DNA from: Woeseiaceae bacterium
Lineage (GTDB): Bacteria; Pseudomonadota; Gammaproteobacteria; Steroidobacterales; Woeseiaceae
NCBI GenBank assembly: GCA_022866645.1
Contig: JALHUQ010000235.1
Location: 1 to 14,425, forward strand
Length of the DNA: 14,425 nt
Reading direction: 5' to 3'
This document shows, piece by piece, positions 1 to 5,797 of this stretch. The notes under the pieces are model-generated. The model made no database searches. It was given only the letters and a program-made list of their open reading frames with translations, and was not told where the DNA came from. Each line of letters begins with the position of its first letter. Within the stretch, counting starts at the first letter, position 1. Position numbers and translations under genes: made by a program.

Positions 1-425
1 ACATCGACAAATGCCAGGTCACCCAGTTTGCGGTTGGTTCGATCGAGGCGGGTGGCCAGCTGCGTGGCGAGCTCAAATACGAGACCCGGGCTTTCGCTCG
101 CAATCTGGCGAAAACGCGGATAGGTCATCTCGGCAATTTCGCATTCAGTGCGAGTGCGAACCCATGCACTGCGGATCGGTTGCTCGTAAAAAAGACCCAT
201 CTCGCCGAAGAATTGTCCTTTGTTCAGGTAAGCCAGCACCATTTCATTGCCGTCTTCATCCTCGATCATGACTTCAACCGATCCATCAACGATGTAATAC
301 AAAACATCGGGCAAATCACCCGCATGAATCATTACCGTCTTTGAAGGAACAGTCCGTACGCGGCAGTAACTCAGGAAGCGGTTGATTGCCGGTACGTCGC
401 TCAGGTTCTTGACTGTTGTCTGCAT
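1..425 (-). CDS. crp: cAMP receptor protein (Crp/Vfr family), 5' part only
   Basis: The gene starts at ATG 425 and runs off the left edge, leaving 141 codons: the whole cyclic-nucleotide-binding barrel and the start of the long dimer helix. The DNA-binding domain lies outside the window. Visible signatures are YYIVDGSVEV, the phosphate-binding cassette GEMGLF (residues 74-79) and IRSAWVR (84-90), then the dimer helix ending GDLAFVDV. Residues equivalent to E. coli Crp Glu72, Arg82, Ser83 and Thr127 are present (75, 85, 86, 130). The Ser128 equivalent is Asn131. A Shine-Dalgarno GAGGAAG lies just before the ATG. The family binds cAMP and acts as a global transcription activator. Lying downstream of coq7 on the same strand resembles the Pseudomonas vfr/coq7 region. 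Whether it is closer to Crp or Vfr cannot be judged without the C-terminal half. Confidence 0.93.
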   Translation of the reverse strand, partial: MQTTVKNLSDVPAINRFLSYCRVRTVPSKTVMIHAGDLPDVLYYIVDGSVEVMIEDEDGNEMVLAYLNKGQFFGEMGLFYEQPIRSAWVRTRTECEIAEMTYPRFRQIASESPGLVFELATQLATRLDRTNRKLGDLAFVD

Positions 426-528
426 TGATACTTCCTCGCCCGTGTGCGGATTACTTGTAATACAGAATGCCCGTCAGGGCAAGCTAAGTGCGTGTTTTAT
501 CGCGTTTTTTTACCTTTCGGAACGCTTT

Positions 529-1173
529 CTAAACCCAATAAGCAGTTTTTGTCATCACTTTGGCCGTTGCGCGCATCAGGCGGACTATCGGGCGTGGCAG
601 CTCCGCCGCCCCTGCGTCAACAGCGTTTTCGCCATGCAACGCTTCTTCATCTCGCATTTGTTCGACGATCGCTCGGCTCCTGGCATCCTCTGGTGGCAGG
701 TTCTCCAGGTGGCTTTCGAGGTGTGAGCAAACCTGTTTTTCGGTCTCGGCTATGAAGCTGAGGCTCCACTTGTCACCCAGAGCGCCGCTGGCAGCGCCGA
801 TCGCAAAGGCCCCGGCGTACCAAAGTGGACCAAGGCGACTCGGTTCGTAGCCGAGCTCGTGTATGCGCTGCTCGCACCAGGCGAGGTGATCAAATTCTTC
901 GTCTGCTGCCCGCTTCATCTGATCTTCGGTGTTTTTATCGCGCGCGACGGCAGCATGACCCTGATACAGGGCCTGAGCTGCGATCTCACCGGCGTGATTA
1001 ACGCGCATCAGCCCGGCTGCGTGCGCTTTTTGTTTCGCGTCGAGCTTCGCGTCTTCAATGCCCGTCGACGGATTCCTGCGGGACGCCCGACCTGCCGGGG
1101 CCGCAACCGTTCGTAATGCGTTGGTGGCGCTGGCAAGCAGTTTATCGAGCGGTGACAGCTGGCGTATTTTCAT
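529..1173 (-). CDS. coq7: Coq7-type 2-polyprenyl-3-methyl-6-methoxy-1,4-benzoquinol C6-hydroxylase
   Basis: A protein of 214 residues, full length for bacterial Coq7. It is a di-iron hydroxylase that adds the C6 hydroxyl in ubiquinone synthesis, acting at the inner membrane; it replaces the flavoprotein UbiF of E. coli. The di-iron ligands are visible as NHAGEIAA (Glu63), EEFDH (Glu93, His96), a middle glutamate near 143-145 in AETEKQ, and DEEALH (Glu177, His180). The central hydrophobic stretch WYAGAFAIGAASGAL (118-132) fits the membrane-facing helix of the family. The first 40 residues are basic and poorly conserved. No Shine-Dalgarno precedes ATG 1173, but a TATACT -10 box ends 7 nt upstream, so the mRNA may be leaderless. 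The next gene on this strand is the Crp-like gene, after a 103-nt gap. Confidence 0.95.
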   Translation of the reverse strand: MKIRQLSPLDKLLASATNALRTVAAPAGRASRRNPSTGIEDAKLDAKQKAHAAGLMRVNHAGEIAAQALYQGHAAVARDKNTEDQMKRAADEEFDHLAWCEQRIHELGYEPSRLGPLWYAGAFAIGAASGALGDKWSLSFIAETEKQVCSHLESHLENLPPEDARSRAIVEQMRDEEALHGENAVDAGAAELPRPIVRLMRATAKVMTKTAYWV

Positions 1174-1180
1174 GCGGGGA

Positions 1181-1186
1181 AGTATA
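1181..1186 (-). promoter_or_regulatory. -10 box of coq7, close to the start codon
   Basis: The minus strand reads TATACT here, 7 nt from ATG 1173. I see no good -35 at the usual spacing. If used, transcription would begin at or within a base or two of the start codon. Confidence 0.4.
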
Positions 1187-1208
1187 GCGCTGTGCTGCAG
1201 TCAGACGG

Positions 1209-1214
1209 TATACT
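1209..1214 (+). promoter_or_regulatory. Putative -10 box of the DUF481 gene
   Basis: TATACT lies 47 nt before ATG 1262, leaving a leader of about 40 nt with AGGAG at 1250-1254. The -35 is poor. It sits back to back with the coq7 -10 box in an 88-nt divergent intergenic region. Confidence 0.4.
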
Positions 1215-1261
1215 CCGCGGCCAATTTTTGCCGGGCGATTGCCCAAGCCAGGAGATCGTGA

Positions 1262-1978
1262 ATGATTGTTCGCTTTATATTAATAGCAGCATTGACTGTT
1301 GCGCCACTGTCGCTCCTCGCAGAGGAAGCCAAAGAGAAAAGCCCGTGGGCTGGCAAAGCCTCGCTTGGCTATCTGGCAACATCGGGCAATACCGAAAACT
1401 CCACGTTGAACACCGGATTTGAGATCGGCTATGCGTCAGGACAATGGGCGCATCTCCTTACCGCTGCGGCAATCACTGCATCTGAGAACGAAGTGTCAAC
1501 CGCCGAAGCCTATGATCTGGGCTGGAAAAGCGAGCGCAAAATCAGCGATCACGACTTCCTGTTTGGCCGTCTGCAATGGCGCAAGGACAATTTCGGCGCA
1601 TACAACACGCAGTTTTCTCAAACCCTGGGTTACGGGCGCCGCCTGATTGATAACAACAGGCACAAACTGAACGCGGAATTGGGTGCGGGTGCACGCCAGT
1701 CCGAATTGCAGCTTGGCGGCACCGGAAATGATACGATCGTCACGGTGGGTGCTTATTACAAGTGGCTGTTCAGTGAGACCGCTGAGTTTCGCCAGGACTT
1801 GATGATGGAGGCCGGTAGCAATAACACCTACTCAGAGTCAGTCACGGCGCTTTCAGCGAAGTTGCTGGGTGACTTGTCTCTGCTGGCGTCATTCACCGTC
1901 AAACACAACTCAGACGTGCCGCCATTGACCGAAAAATCGGACACCTACACTGCTTTGTCACTGGAATACTCATTCTGA
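1262..1978 (+). CDS. DUF481 (YdiY-like) outer-membrane beta-barrel protein
   Basis: A protein of 238 residues with a clear Sec signal peptide: basic start MIVR, hydrophobic core, likely cleavage after LSLLA (residue 20). The mature part begins with a short charged linker and then alternating hydrophobic and polar strands, starting with the family signature GKASLGYLATSGNTENSTLN (31-50). It ends LSLEYSF; a terminal phenylalanine is the usual outer-membrane insertion signal. DUF481 proteins are predicted outer-membrane barrels, sometimes described as salt-stress induced, with no defined substrate. The start is fixed by AGGAG 8 nt before the ATG. The gene stands alone: coq7 is divergent and the rplM promoter follows. 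The family call is good, the function unknown. Confidence 0.85.
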   Translation: MIVRFILIAALTVAPLSLLAEEAKEKSPWAGKASLGYLATSGNTENSTLNTGFEIGYASGQWAHLLTAAAITASENEVSTAEAYDLGWKSERKISDHDFLFGRLQWRKDNFGAYNTQFSQTLGYGRRLIDNNRHKLNAELGAGARQSELQLGGTGNDTIVTVGAYYKWLFSETAEFRQDLMMEAGSNNTYSESVTALSAKLLGDLSLLASFTVKHNSDVPPLTEKSDTYTALSLEYSF

Positions 1979-2047
1979 GAATATCCCTGCGGCAGTGGCG
2001 CGTGTAAGTCATTGATCGGAATATGAAAAAATAAGACGCAGGATAGT

Positions 2048-2076
2048 TTGCAATGGCGCTGGGGCTCAAGTATTAT
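2048..2076 (+). promoter_or_regulatory. Sigma70-type promoter of the rplM-rpsI-tRNA-Gln operon
   Basis: TTGCAA (2048-2053) and TATTAT (2071-2076) are separated by exactly 17 nt. Transcription would start near 2083, giving a leader of about 110 nt before rplM. The position supports starting rplM at 2192 rather than at an upstream in-frame ATG that overlaps the -35 box. In E. coli, L13 has been reported to regulate this operon; whether this leader is a target cannot be told here. Confidence 0.65.
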
Positions 2077-2191
2077 TTCGCGCCTTTCGCCACTTCAGCG
2101 AACGCTCTTGCGTGCTTGGAAGGCAGACGGGGTAGAGGCCTTAGCGTTATCGTCCCGAATTACAAGAATTTTCCCAACGGAATCCAGAATT

Positions 2192-2626
2192 ATGAGCACG
2201 TTTTCTGCAAAGCCAGCAGAGGTTCGCCGCGATTGGTACGTGGTTGATGCAACAGGCAAGACCCTGGGTCGCCTGTCGACTGAAATCGCTCGTCGCCTGC
2301 GCGGCAAGCATAAGCCCGAATACACGCCGCACGTTGATACGGGCGACTATATCGTCGTCGTGAACGCGGAGAAGGTGCGCGTTACCGGAAACAAGTTGCA
2401 GGGCAAGATGTATCACCATCACACCGGATATATCGGCAATCTGAAGTCTATCTCGCTTGAGAAATTGCTGGATAAGGCGCCTGAGCGCGTTATCGAAAAG
2501 GCCGTTAAGGGCATGTTGCCCAAGGGGCCATTGGGACGTCAGATGTTTGGCAAACTGAAAGTCTATGCAGGTCCCGCGCACAGCCACGCTGCGCAGCAGC
2601 CAATTCCTTTGGAAGTGAACGCCTGA
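2192..2626 (+). CDS. rplM: Large ribosomal subunit protein L13
   Basis: A protein of 144 residues (E. coli L13 has 142) that matches the family along its length: RDWYVVDATGKTLGRLSTEI at the start, HVDTGDYIVVVNAEKVRVTG, YHHHTGYIG, then GMLPKGPLGRQMFGKLKVYA and the C-terminal HAAQQP. L13 binds 23S rRNA and is an early assembly protein of the 50S subunit. The reading frame is open further upstream to 2048, but those residues have no family similarity and would begin inside the promoter. The Shine-Dalgarno is weak (GGAA). It is followed 30 nt later by rpsI, the usual pairing. Confidence 0.98.
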   Translation: MSTFSAKPAEVRRDWYVVDATGKTLGRLSTEIARRLRGKHKPEYTPHVDTGDYIVVVNAEKVRVTGNKLQGKMYHHHTGYIGNLKSISLEKLLDKAPERVIEKAVKGMLPKGPLGRQMFGKLKVYAGPAHSHAAQQPIPLEVNA

Positions 2627-2656
2627 GGCGCTTGCCCTTGGCTTTGAGACAATATT

Positions 2657-3049
2657 ATGAATGATACGTTTTACTACGGGACCGGACGTCGCAAGACATC
2701 GACAGCTCGAGTTTTTTTGAAGCCGGGCAAAGGCTCTATTACGGTTAACGACCGTGCACTGGACGTTTTCTTTGGTCGCAAGACGGCGCAGATGATCGTT
2801 CGCCAGCCATTGGAGCTGACGCAGCACGCGACGACGTTCGATGTAAACGTGACTGTAAAAGGGGGCGGCACGACGGGCCAGGCCGGCGCAATTCGCCATG
2901 GTTTGACGCGTGCACTGATGCAATACGACGAGACGCTTCGTGCGTCCTTGCGTAAAGCGGGATTTGTTACTCGTGATGCCCGCGAAGTTGAGCGGAAGAA
3001 AGTTGGTCTGCGCAAAGCTCGTCGCGCAACTCAGTTCTCGAAACGCTAA
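2657..3049 (+). CDS. rpsI: Small ribosomal subunit protein S9
   Basis: A protein of 130 residues, the same length as E. coli S9. Landmarks are YYGTGRRKTSTARVFLKPG near the start, the central VKGGGTTGQAGAIRHGLTRAL, and the basic C-terminal tail ending FSKR, which reaches the P-site tRNA in the 30S subunit. It is co-transcribed with rplM. The tRNA-Gln gene begins only 19 nt after the stop, too close for a separate intergenic promoter, so the mRNA probably continues into the tRNA. Confidence 0.98.
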   Translation: MNDTFYYGTGRRKTSTARVFLKPGKGSITVNDRALDVFFGRKTAQMIVRQPLELTQHATTFDVNVTVKGGGTTGQAGAIRHGLTRALMQYDETLRASLRKAGFVTRDAREVERKKVGLRKARRATQFSKR

Positions 3050-3068
3050 GCTTCACAACGACCCTTAT

Positions 3069-3142
3069 TGGGGGATCGTCTAGCGGTAGGACTGCGGACT
3101 CTGACTCCGCCAACCAAGGTTCGAATCCTTGTCCCCCAGCCA
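3069..3142 (+). tRNA. tRNA-Gln (anticodon CTG)
   Basis: A complete cloverleaf: acceptor TGGGGGA (3069-3075) pairs with TCCCCCA (3132-3138); D arm GTC/GAC; anticodon stem GCGGA/TCCGC with loop CTCTGAC, anticodon CTG at 3101-3103; T arm CAAGG/CCTTG around TTCGAAT; discriminator G and encoded CCA at 3140-3142. It closely resembles E. coli tRNA-Gln and would decode CAG. It follows rpsI by 19 nt and is followed 8 nt later by an intrinsic terminator, so it looks like the last member of the rplM-rpsI operon, released by RNase processing. Confidence 0.97.
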
Positions 3143-3150
3143 GAAACAAT

Positions 3151-3175
3151 GGGCCCCATCGGGGCCTATTTTTTT
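3151..3175 (+). terminator. Intrinsic terminator after tRNA-Gln
   Basis: Stem GGCCCC (3152-3157), loop ATC, stem GGGGCC (3161-3166), followed by TATTTTTTT. It closes the rplM-rpsI-tRNA-Gln transcript. Confidence 0.85.
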
Positions 3176-3294
3176 GGCTGGGGGATGGCAGGAAGAGAGC
3201 CTTTGGTTCGACAAACCGGCGAGGCCGGTTTGGACGGCAAAGCCGCCCGAAGGGTGAGCGCCGCAGGCGCGAATCAATCCTTGTCCCCCAGCCA
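3176..3294 (+). repeat. Structured tRNA-Gln-derived element (partial duplication of tRNA ends)
   Basis: The last 19 nt of the tRNA gene, AATCCTTGTCCCCCAGCCA (3124-3142), recur exactly at 3276-3294. The acceptor 5' strand TGGGGGA recurs at 3179-3185. GGCTGGGGGA (3176-3185) and TCCCCCAGCC (3284-3293) can form a 10-bp closing stem. Between them are four small hairpins: AAACCGGC/GCCGGTTT (3213-3231), CGGC/GCCG (3235-3245), CCC/GGG (3246-3254) and GCGCC/GGCGC (3258-3270). A T-loop-like GGTTCGA occurs at 3205-3211. No anticodon arm is recognisable, so it is not a tRNA gene. It lies between two terminator hairpins and each tRNA 3' end is followed by an A-rich spacer and a GGCCCC stem. The layout recalls the repeats after E. 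coli tyrT (rtT RNA), which also carry 19 nt of the tRNA 3' end. Whether it is transcribed is unknown. Confidence 0.75.
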
Positions 3295-3319
3295 AAAAGG
3301 CCCCGCCAGGCGGGGCCTT
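3294..3319 (-). terminator. Intrinsic terminator of rpiA (hairpin usable in both directions)
   Basis: A 19-nt inverted repeat, GGCCCCGCC/GGCGGGGCC around a single A (3299-3317), is followed on the minus strand by five Ts. It lies 27 nt after the rpiA stop codon. In the plus direction the T tract is poor (TTCCTTATT), so its main role is probably to end rpiA. Confidence 0.75.
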
Positions 3320-3345
3320 CCTTATTGTCCTGCTAATTGCTCTGG

Positions 3346-4005
3346 CTAATTCCGCATTTCGCGGACGCCATCATCGCCGCTAACAAGCAGAATGTCAGCG
3401 GGGCGGTCCGCGAAGATTCCGACCGTAACAACACCAGGAATTCGGTTGATTCGGGCTTCCATCTCGAGCGGGTTGGGAATGTGTAGACCGTGGACATCGA
3501 GAATGTGATTGCCGTTGTCGGTGATGAAGCCCTCTCGCCAAATCGGTTGGCCGCGCAACTTCAGCATGCGTCTCGATACCATTTCCTGCGCCATAGGCAG
3601 AACTTCGATCGGCAACGGAAAGTGGCCAAGCATCCCGACCAACTTCGAATCATCCACGATGCATATGAATCGCCTCGCCGCGGAGGCCAGGACCTTCTCC
3701 CGAGTTAAGGCGCCGCCGCCGCCCTTAATGAGCTCCAGCCGCTTATTACTTTCGTCTGCTCCATCTATATAGAGGTCGAAGTCGCCAGTCTCATTGAGAG
3801 TCGACACCTCGAATCCAAGTTCTTCAAGTAACGCCGTGGAGGCCTTGGAGCTCGACACGATACGATCAATCTTGTCGCGAACGCCGGGCAGCATTTGAAT
3901 CAGGAAGTTGACGGTCGATCCGGTACCAACACCAAGTGACGTGCCGAATTCGATAAATTCCAGCGCAGCTTTGGCGGCGTTTCGCTTTTTGTCGGATGCG
4001 TCCAT
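3346..4005 (-). CDS. rpiA: Ribose-5-phosphate isomerase A
   Basis: A protein of 219 residues, the same length as E. coli RpiA, and the key residues fall at identical numbers: Thr28 in GVGTGST, Asp81 and Asp84 in DGADE, Lys94 in KGGGGAL, and the catalytic base Glu103 in TREK. It interconverts ribose 5-phosphate and ribulose 5-phosphate in the non-oxidative pentose phosphate pathway in the cytosol. The start at ATG 4005 gives the family N-terminus; no Shine-Dalgarno precedes it, but a TATAGT -10 box ends 8 nt upstream. It is a single-gene unit: a terminator at 4038-4065 separates it from the H1-like gene and another lies beyond its 3' end. Confidence 0.97.
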   Translation of the reverse strand: MDASDKKRNAAKAALEFIEFGTSLGVGTGSTVNFLIQMLPGVRDKIDRIVSSSKASTALLEELGFEVSTLNETGDFDLYIDGADESNKRLELIKGGGGALTREKVLASAARRFICIVDDSKLVGMLGHFPLPIEVLPMAQEMVSRRMLKLRGQPIWREGFITDNGNHILDVHGLHIPNPLEMEARINRIPGVVTVGIFADRPADILLVSGDDGVREMRN

Positions 4006-4013
4006 AGCTGTCT

Positions 4014-4019
4014 ACTATA
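4014..4019 (-). promoter_or_regulatory. -10 box of rpiA, close to the start codon
   Basis: The minus strand reads TATAGT, 8 nt from the rpiA ATG. A weak -35 (TTTTCA, 16 nt spacing) would overlap the T-rich end of the preceding terminator. Initiation would fall at or just before the ATG. Confidence 0.45.
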
Positions 4020-4037
4020 GAGGTTTCGGCGCAAATG

Positions 4038-4065
4038 AAAAGAGCCCGCATGCGCGGGCTCTTTT
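4038..4065 (-). terminator. Intrinsic terminator of the histone H1-like gene
   Basis: A perfect 12-bp stem, AAAAGAGCCCGC and GCGGGCTCTTTT, encloses a 4-nt loop. It has A and T tracts on both sides and lies 40 nt after the H1-like stop codon, upstream of rpiA. Confidence 0.85.
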
Positions 4066-4105
4066 ACTTTGCTGTGGAAGAAGGCTCTTCCAAGCGGTCA
4101 GTCAG

Positions 4106-4357
4106 CTACTTCTTTTTAGTAGCCTTCTTCTTTGTTGCCTTTTTCTTTGTTGCCTTTTTCTTTGTTGCTTTTTTCTTTGTTGCTTTTTTCTTAGCAGCCT
4201 TCTTCTTCGCTACTTTCTTCTTTGTTGCCTTTTTCTTAGTCGCTTTCTTTGCTACTTTTTTCTTAGCAGCCTTCTTGGCGACTTTTTTCTTCGCTACGCG
4301 TTTTTTAGGCGCGGCTTTCTTTGTTGCTTTCTTACTGGACTTCTTCTTGGTAGCCAT
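4106..4357 (-). CDS. Lysine-rich histone H1-like DNA-binding protein
   Basis: A protein of 83 residues, 46 of them lysine. After residue 20 it contains only Lys, Ala, Thr and Val. It starts MATKKKSSKKATKKAAPKKR and ends in five KKKAT repeats (56-80) plus KKK. No globular domain is present. It resembles the C-terminal tail of eukaryotic H1 and bacterial H1-like proteins such as the tail of Pseudomonas AlgP and chlamydial/Bordetella Hc1/BpH1. The likely role, by composition, is non-specific DNA binding or nucleoid compaction. I chose ATG 4357 because GGAG precedes it and the 25 extra residues upstream are not lysine-rich and would begin before a likely -10 box. It has its own terminator, so it is a single-gene unit. 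An RNA or ribosome partner cannot be excluded. Confidence 0.8.
   Translation of the reverse strand: MATKKKSSKKATKKAAPKKRVAKKKVAKKAAKKKVAKKATKKKATKKKVAKKKAAKKKATKKKATKKKATKKKATKKKATKKK
4109..4192 (-). repeat. 15-bp tandem repeat encoding KKKAT
   Basis: Five near-identical 15-bp units plus nine bases encode the C-terminal KKKAT array of the H1-like protein. Plus-strand units look like CTTTGTTGCCTTTTT. In-frame slippage here would change tail length without breaking the gene. Confidence 0.85.
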
Positions 4358-4387
4358 ACTTTTCTCCGTGTCGGGTACCCGGGGCTG

Positions 4388-4393
4388 AGTATA
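4388..4393 (-). promoter_or_regulatory. Putative -10 box of the H1-like gene
   Basis: The minus strand reads TATACT within TGTATATACT, giving a leader of roughly 25 nt that contains the palindrome GGGTACCC and the Shine-Dalgarno GGAG. No clear -35. The remaining stretch to 4639 shows no gene; a CGTGC/GCACG hairpin near 4610-4625 could lie at the 3' end of the folate gene but lacks a T tract. Confidence 0.4.
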
Positions 4394-4639
4394 TACAACA
4401 AGATAGAAAAAACCAGCAAGCGAATCATGCAATGACCGATGTGAAAACCGATTGCTCCGGTTGCTAAGTCCCGTGAATTGAAAGTTTTTTGCTCGACGAT
4501 GAAAAAATCAGAAGCGAGTCGCGCTCGACAGTTGCAAAAGTAACGCTGCGAAATCGAGACTGCGATGCAGCCGAGTCAGCGAATAAAAGAATTTCGATGG
4601 GTGAAAGGTGCGTGCCGTTTGCACGGTAAGAAAGCTGTG

Positions 4640-5200
4640 CTATTTCGACTCGTCAATAGTCCGATAAAGCCGTAAATCCCATATATTTGGCGATATTTCA
4701 TCGATTTTCTGGCATTTGAACGCTACGCCCAACAGCTTCGGTAGTAACCACTGATTTCTGTGTCGCAGGAAAGAAAAGCAGCGGTCATAGTAGCCACCAC
4801 CCATGCCGATTCGATGATTGCAATCGTCGTACGCCACTGTCGGAGTGATCACTAATTGCAGTGCACGAGGTGAGATCAACTCACCCGAATCCGGTTCCCA
4901 GATTGCCATCTGGTTACTGGACAAAGTCGAATTTGGTCGAATCTCGCGAAAAAACATTTTGCCGGATTTGCGCGTTATTGGGACAAAAATGCGCTTATTT
5001 GCGCGCCAAGCGCGCTCGATGATCTTTTGCGTGTCGACTTCGTCCGGCATCGGCAAGTAGCAGGCGATGAGTTTTGCTGCACGAAATTCGCGCGAACTTG
5101 TTACTTTGTCGCAAATAATTTTTGATGCGTGAGCGCGTTTTTCGACGGTCATCTCGCGTCGTGCGCGTAGTGCATTTCTGCGAAAAGTTTTTTGCGTCAC
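4640..5200 (-). CDS. ygfA: 5-formyltetrahydrofolate cyclo-ligase (MTHFS family)
   Basis: With the GTG start at 5200 the protein has 186 residues, like E. coli YgfA (182). It converts 5-formyltetrahydrofolate to 5,10-methenyltetrahydrofolate using ATP. Family landmarks are the N-terminal basic LRARREMT, IACYLPMPDEVDTQKII, KRIFVPIT, LVITPTVAYDD and the glycine-rich RIGMGGGYYDR that closes the nucleotide site. The frame stays open to an ATG at 5344, but that extension would be read through the 6S RNA and has no family similarity. GTG 5200 is the first good start after the 6S RNA, although its Shine-Dalgarno is poor; ATG at 5155 would remove conserved arginines. Co-transcription after ssrS matches E. 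coli ssrS-ygfA, where it has been linked to stress and persistence. Confidence 0.9.
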   Translation of the reverse strand: MTQKTFRRNALRARREMTVEKRAHASKIICDKVTSSREFRAAKLIACYLPMPDEVDTQKIIERAWRANKRIFVPITRKSGKMFFREIRPNSTLSSNQMAIWEPDSGELISPRALQLVITPTVAYDDCNHRIGMGGGYYDRCFSFLRHRNQWLLPKLLGVAFKCQKIDEISPNIWDLRLYRTIDESK

Positions 5201-5227
5201 ATAAATCTTAGAAGTAGTGATTAGAAA

Positions 5228-5398
5228 AAAAGAGGCGCCTCCCACCTGTGCCGTCACGAGCCTTCGCTCTCGAACCGGAGCTAGAAGTGGGGTCAACCGT
5301 CGCTGCAACAGGCTCACCATCGAAATGGTTTTGCACACATGCAAACGACAGGCAGCGACCCCGTGGTGGAAATATTAGGGTCGGGAGGTTTCCAGGTC
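5228..5398 (-). ncRNA. ssrS: 6S RNA
   Basis: The minus strand between zapA and ygfA holds a rod-like RNA. CCTCCC (5388-5383) pairs with GGGAGG (5243-5238) as the closing stem. An apical stem GTCGCTGC/GCAGCGAC follows, with GGGGTC/GACCCC as possible flanking pairs. A bubble strand contains AATATTTCCACCAC, close to GATATTTCATACCAC of E. coli 6S, and GGTGAGC is also shared. The 3' bubble strand carries a small GAGC/GCTC hairpin. 6S RNA mimics an open promoter and binds sigma70-RNA polymerase. Genomic place between zapA and ygfA is the conserved one. Ends are approximate. A weak promoter (TTGGCG, 15 nt, GATACT) precedes it at 5399-5425, and a run of seven Ts lies at 5225-5231. Confidence 0.85.
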
Positions 5399-5459
5399 AG
5401 TATCGAACACTGCAGGAGACGCCAATTTGAATAATACGCTTTTCACGGTCGAGTATCGA

Positions 5460-5774
5460 CTAGAGATCAAGTTGTTTCGAGTGGCTCAAGACGTTGTCGA
5501 CACGGTCGGATATAATTTTGAGGCGCTCACTGATGCCGCCCTCAAGCTCTTGATCCCGCGCATTTGCATGGATCAGGTCATTCGCCATATTCAACGCTGC
5601 CATTACGGCGATCCGGTCCAGACCGACAATTCTGCCGCCGTCGCGAATCTCTCGCATTTTGGCATTCAGGATCTCGGCCGAATCGAGCAAGTTAGTCCGC
5701 TCATGGGCGGGGCAAGCTACCTGGTATTCCTTGTCCAGAATTCTGACACTTACCTGGGCGGTCTGTTCGGTCAT
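5460..5774 (-). CDS. zapA: Cell division protein ZapA
   Basis: A protein of 104 residues (E. coli ZapA 109). It has the N-terminal small beta/alpha domain VSVRILDKEYQVACP with the conserved LLDSAEILNAKMREIR, then GLDRIAVMAALNMANDLI and a C-terminal coiled coil (about 60-104). ZapA binds and cross-links FtsZ filaments at the division ring. The Shine-Dalgarno GGAG sits 8 nt before ATG 5774. It follows the TIGR02449/ZapB-like gene by 23 nt on the same strand and precedes 6S RNA, so division genes, 6S RNA and the folate gene may share transcripts. Confidence 0.95.
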   Translation of the reverse strand: MTEQTAQVSVRILDKEYQVACPAHERTNLLDSAEILNAKMREIRDGGRIVGLDRIAVMAALNMANDLIHANARDQELEGGISERLKIISDRVDNVLSHSKQLDL

Positions 5775-5797
5775 TCAGCGTACTCCGTGCCGTTGTA

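Noticed and set aside
2048..2191. In-frame upstream extension of rplM by 48 residues
   Set aside because: It would begin in the -35 box, has no similarity to L13, and the remaining 144 residues already match the full family length.
2147..2923. Long open frame (258 codons) on the minus strand across rplM and rpsI
   Set aside because: It is antisense to two certain ribosomal-protein genes, has no recognisable motif and crosses both genes; it follows from codon bias.
3124..3294. Direct repeat of the tRNA 3' end as attL/attR of an integrated element
   Set aside because: A tRNA-end repeat is typical of tyrosine-integrase sites, but the 133 bp between the copies hold no gene, the terminator hairpins are intact, and the acceptor strand is duplicated too. 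A collapsed island remains possible but is less likely.
3176..3294. A second functional tRNA-Gln
   Set aside because: Acceptor ends are kept but no anticodon arm or D arm can be formed and the element is 119 nt long.
4109..4192. Short repeats as a CRISPR array
   Set aside because: The 15-bp units are contiguous without spacers and are in frame with the KKKAT array of the H1-like gene.
5225..5236. GAGGCGCCTC plus seven Ts as an intrinsic terminator of 6S RNA
   Set aside because: The palindrome has no loop, so it cannot form a normal terminator hairpin, and ygfA is expected to be co-transcribed.
5201..5344. N-terminal extension of 5-formyltetrahydrofolate cyclo-ligase to ATG 5344
   Set aside because: It lies in the 6S RNA and lacks similarity to the family; the GTG at 5200 gives the usual length.
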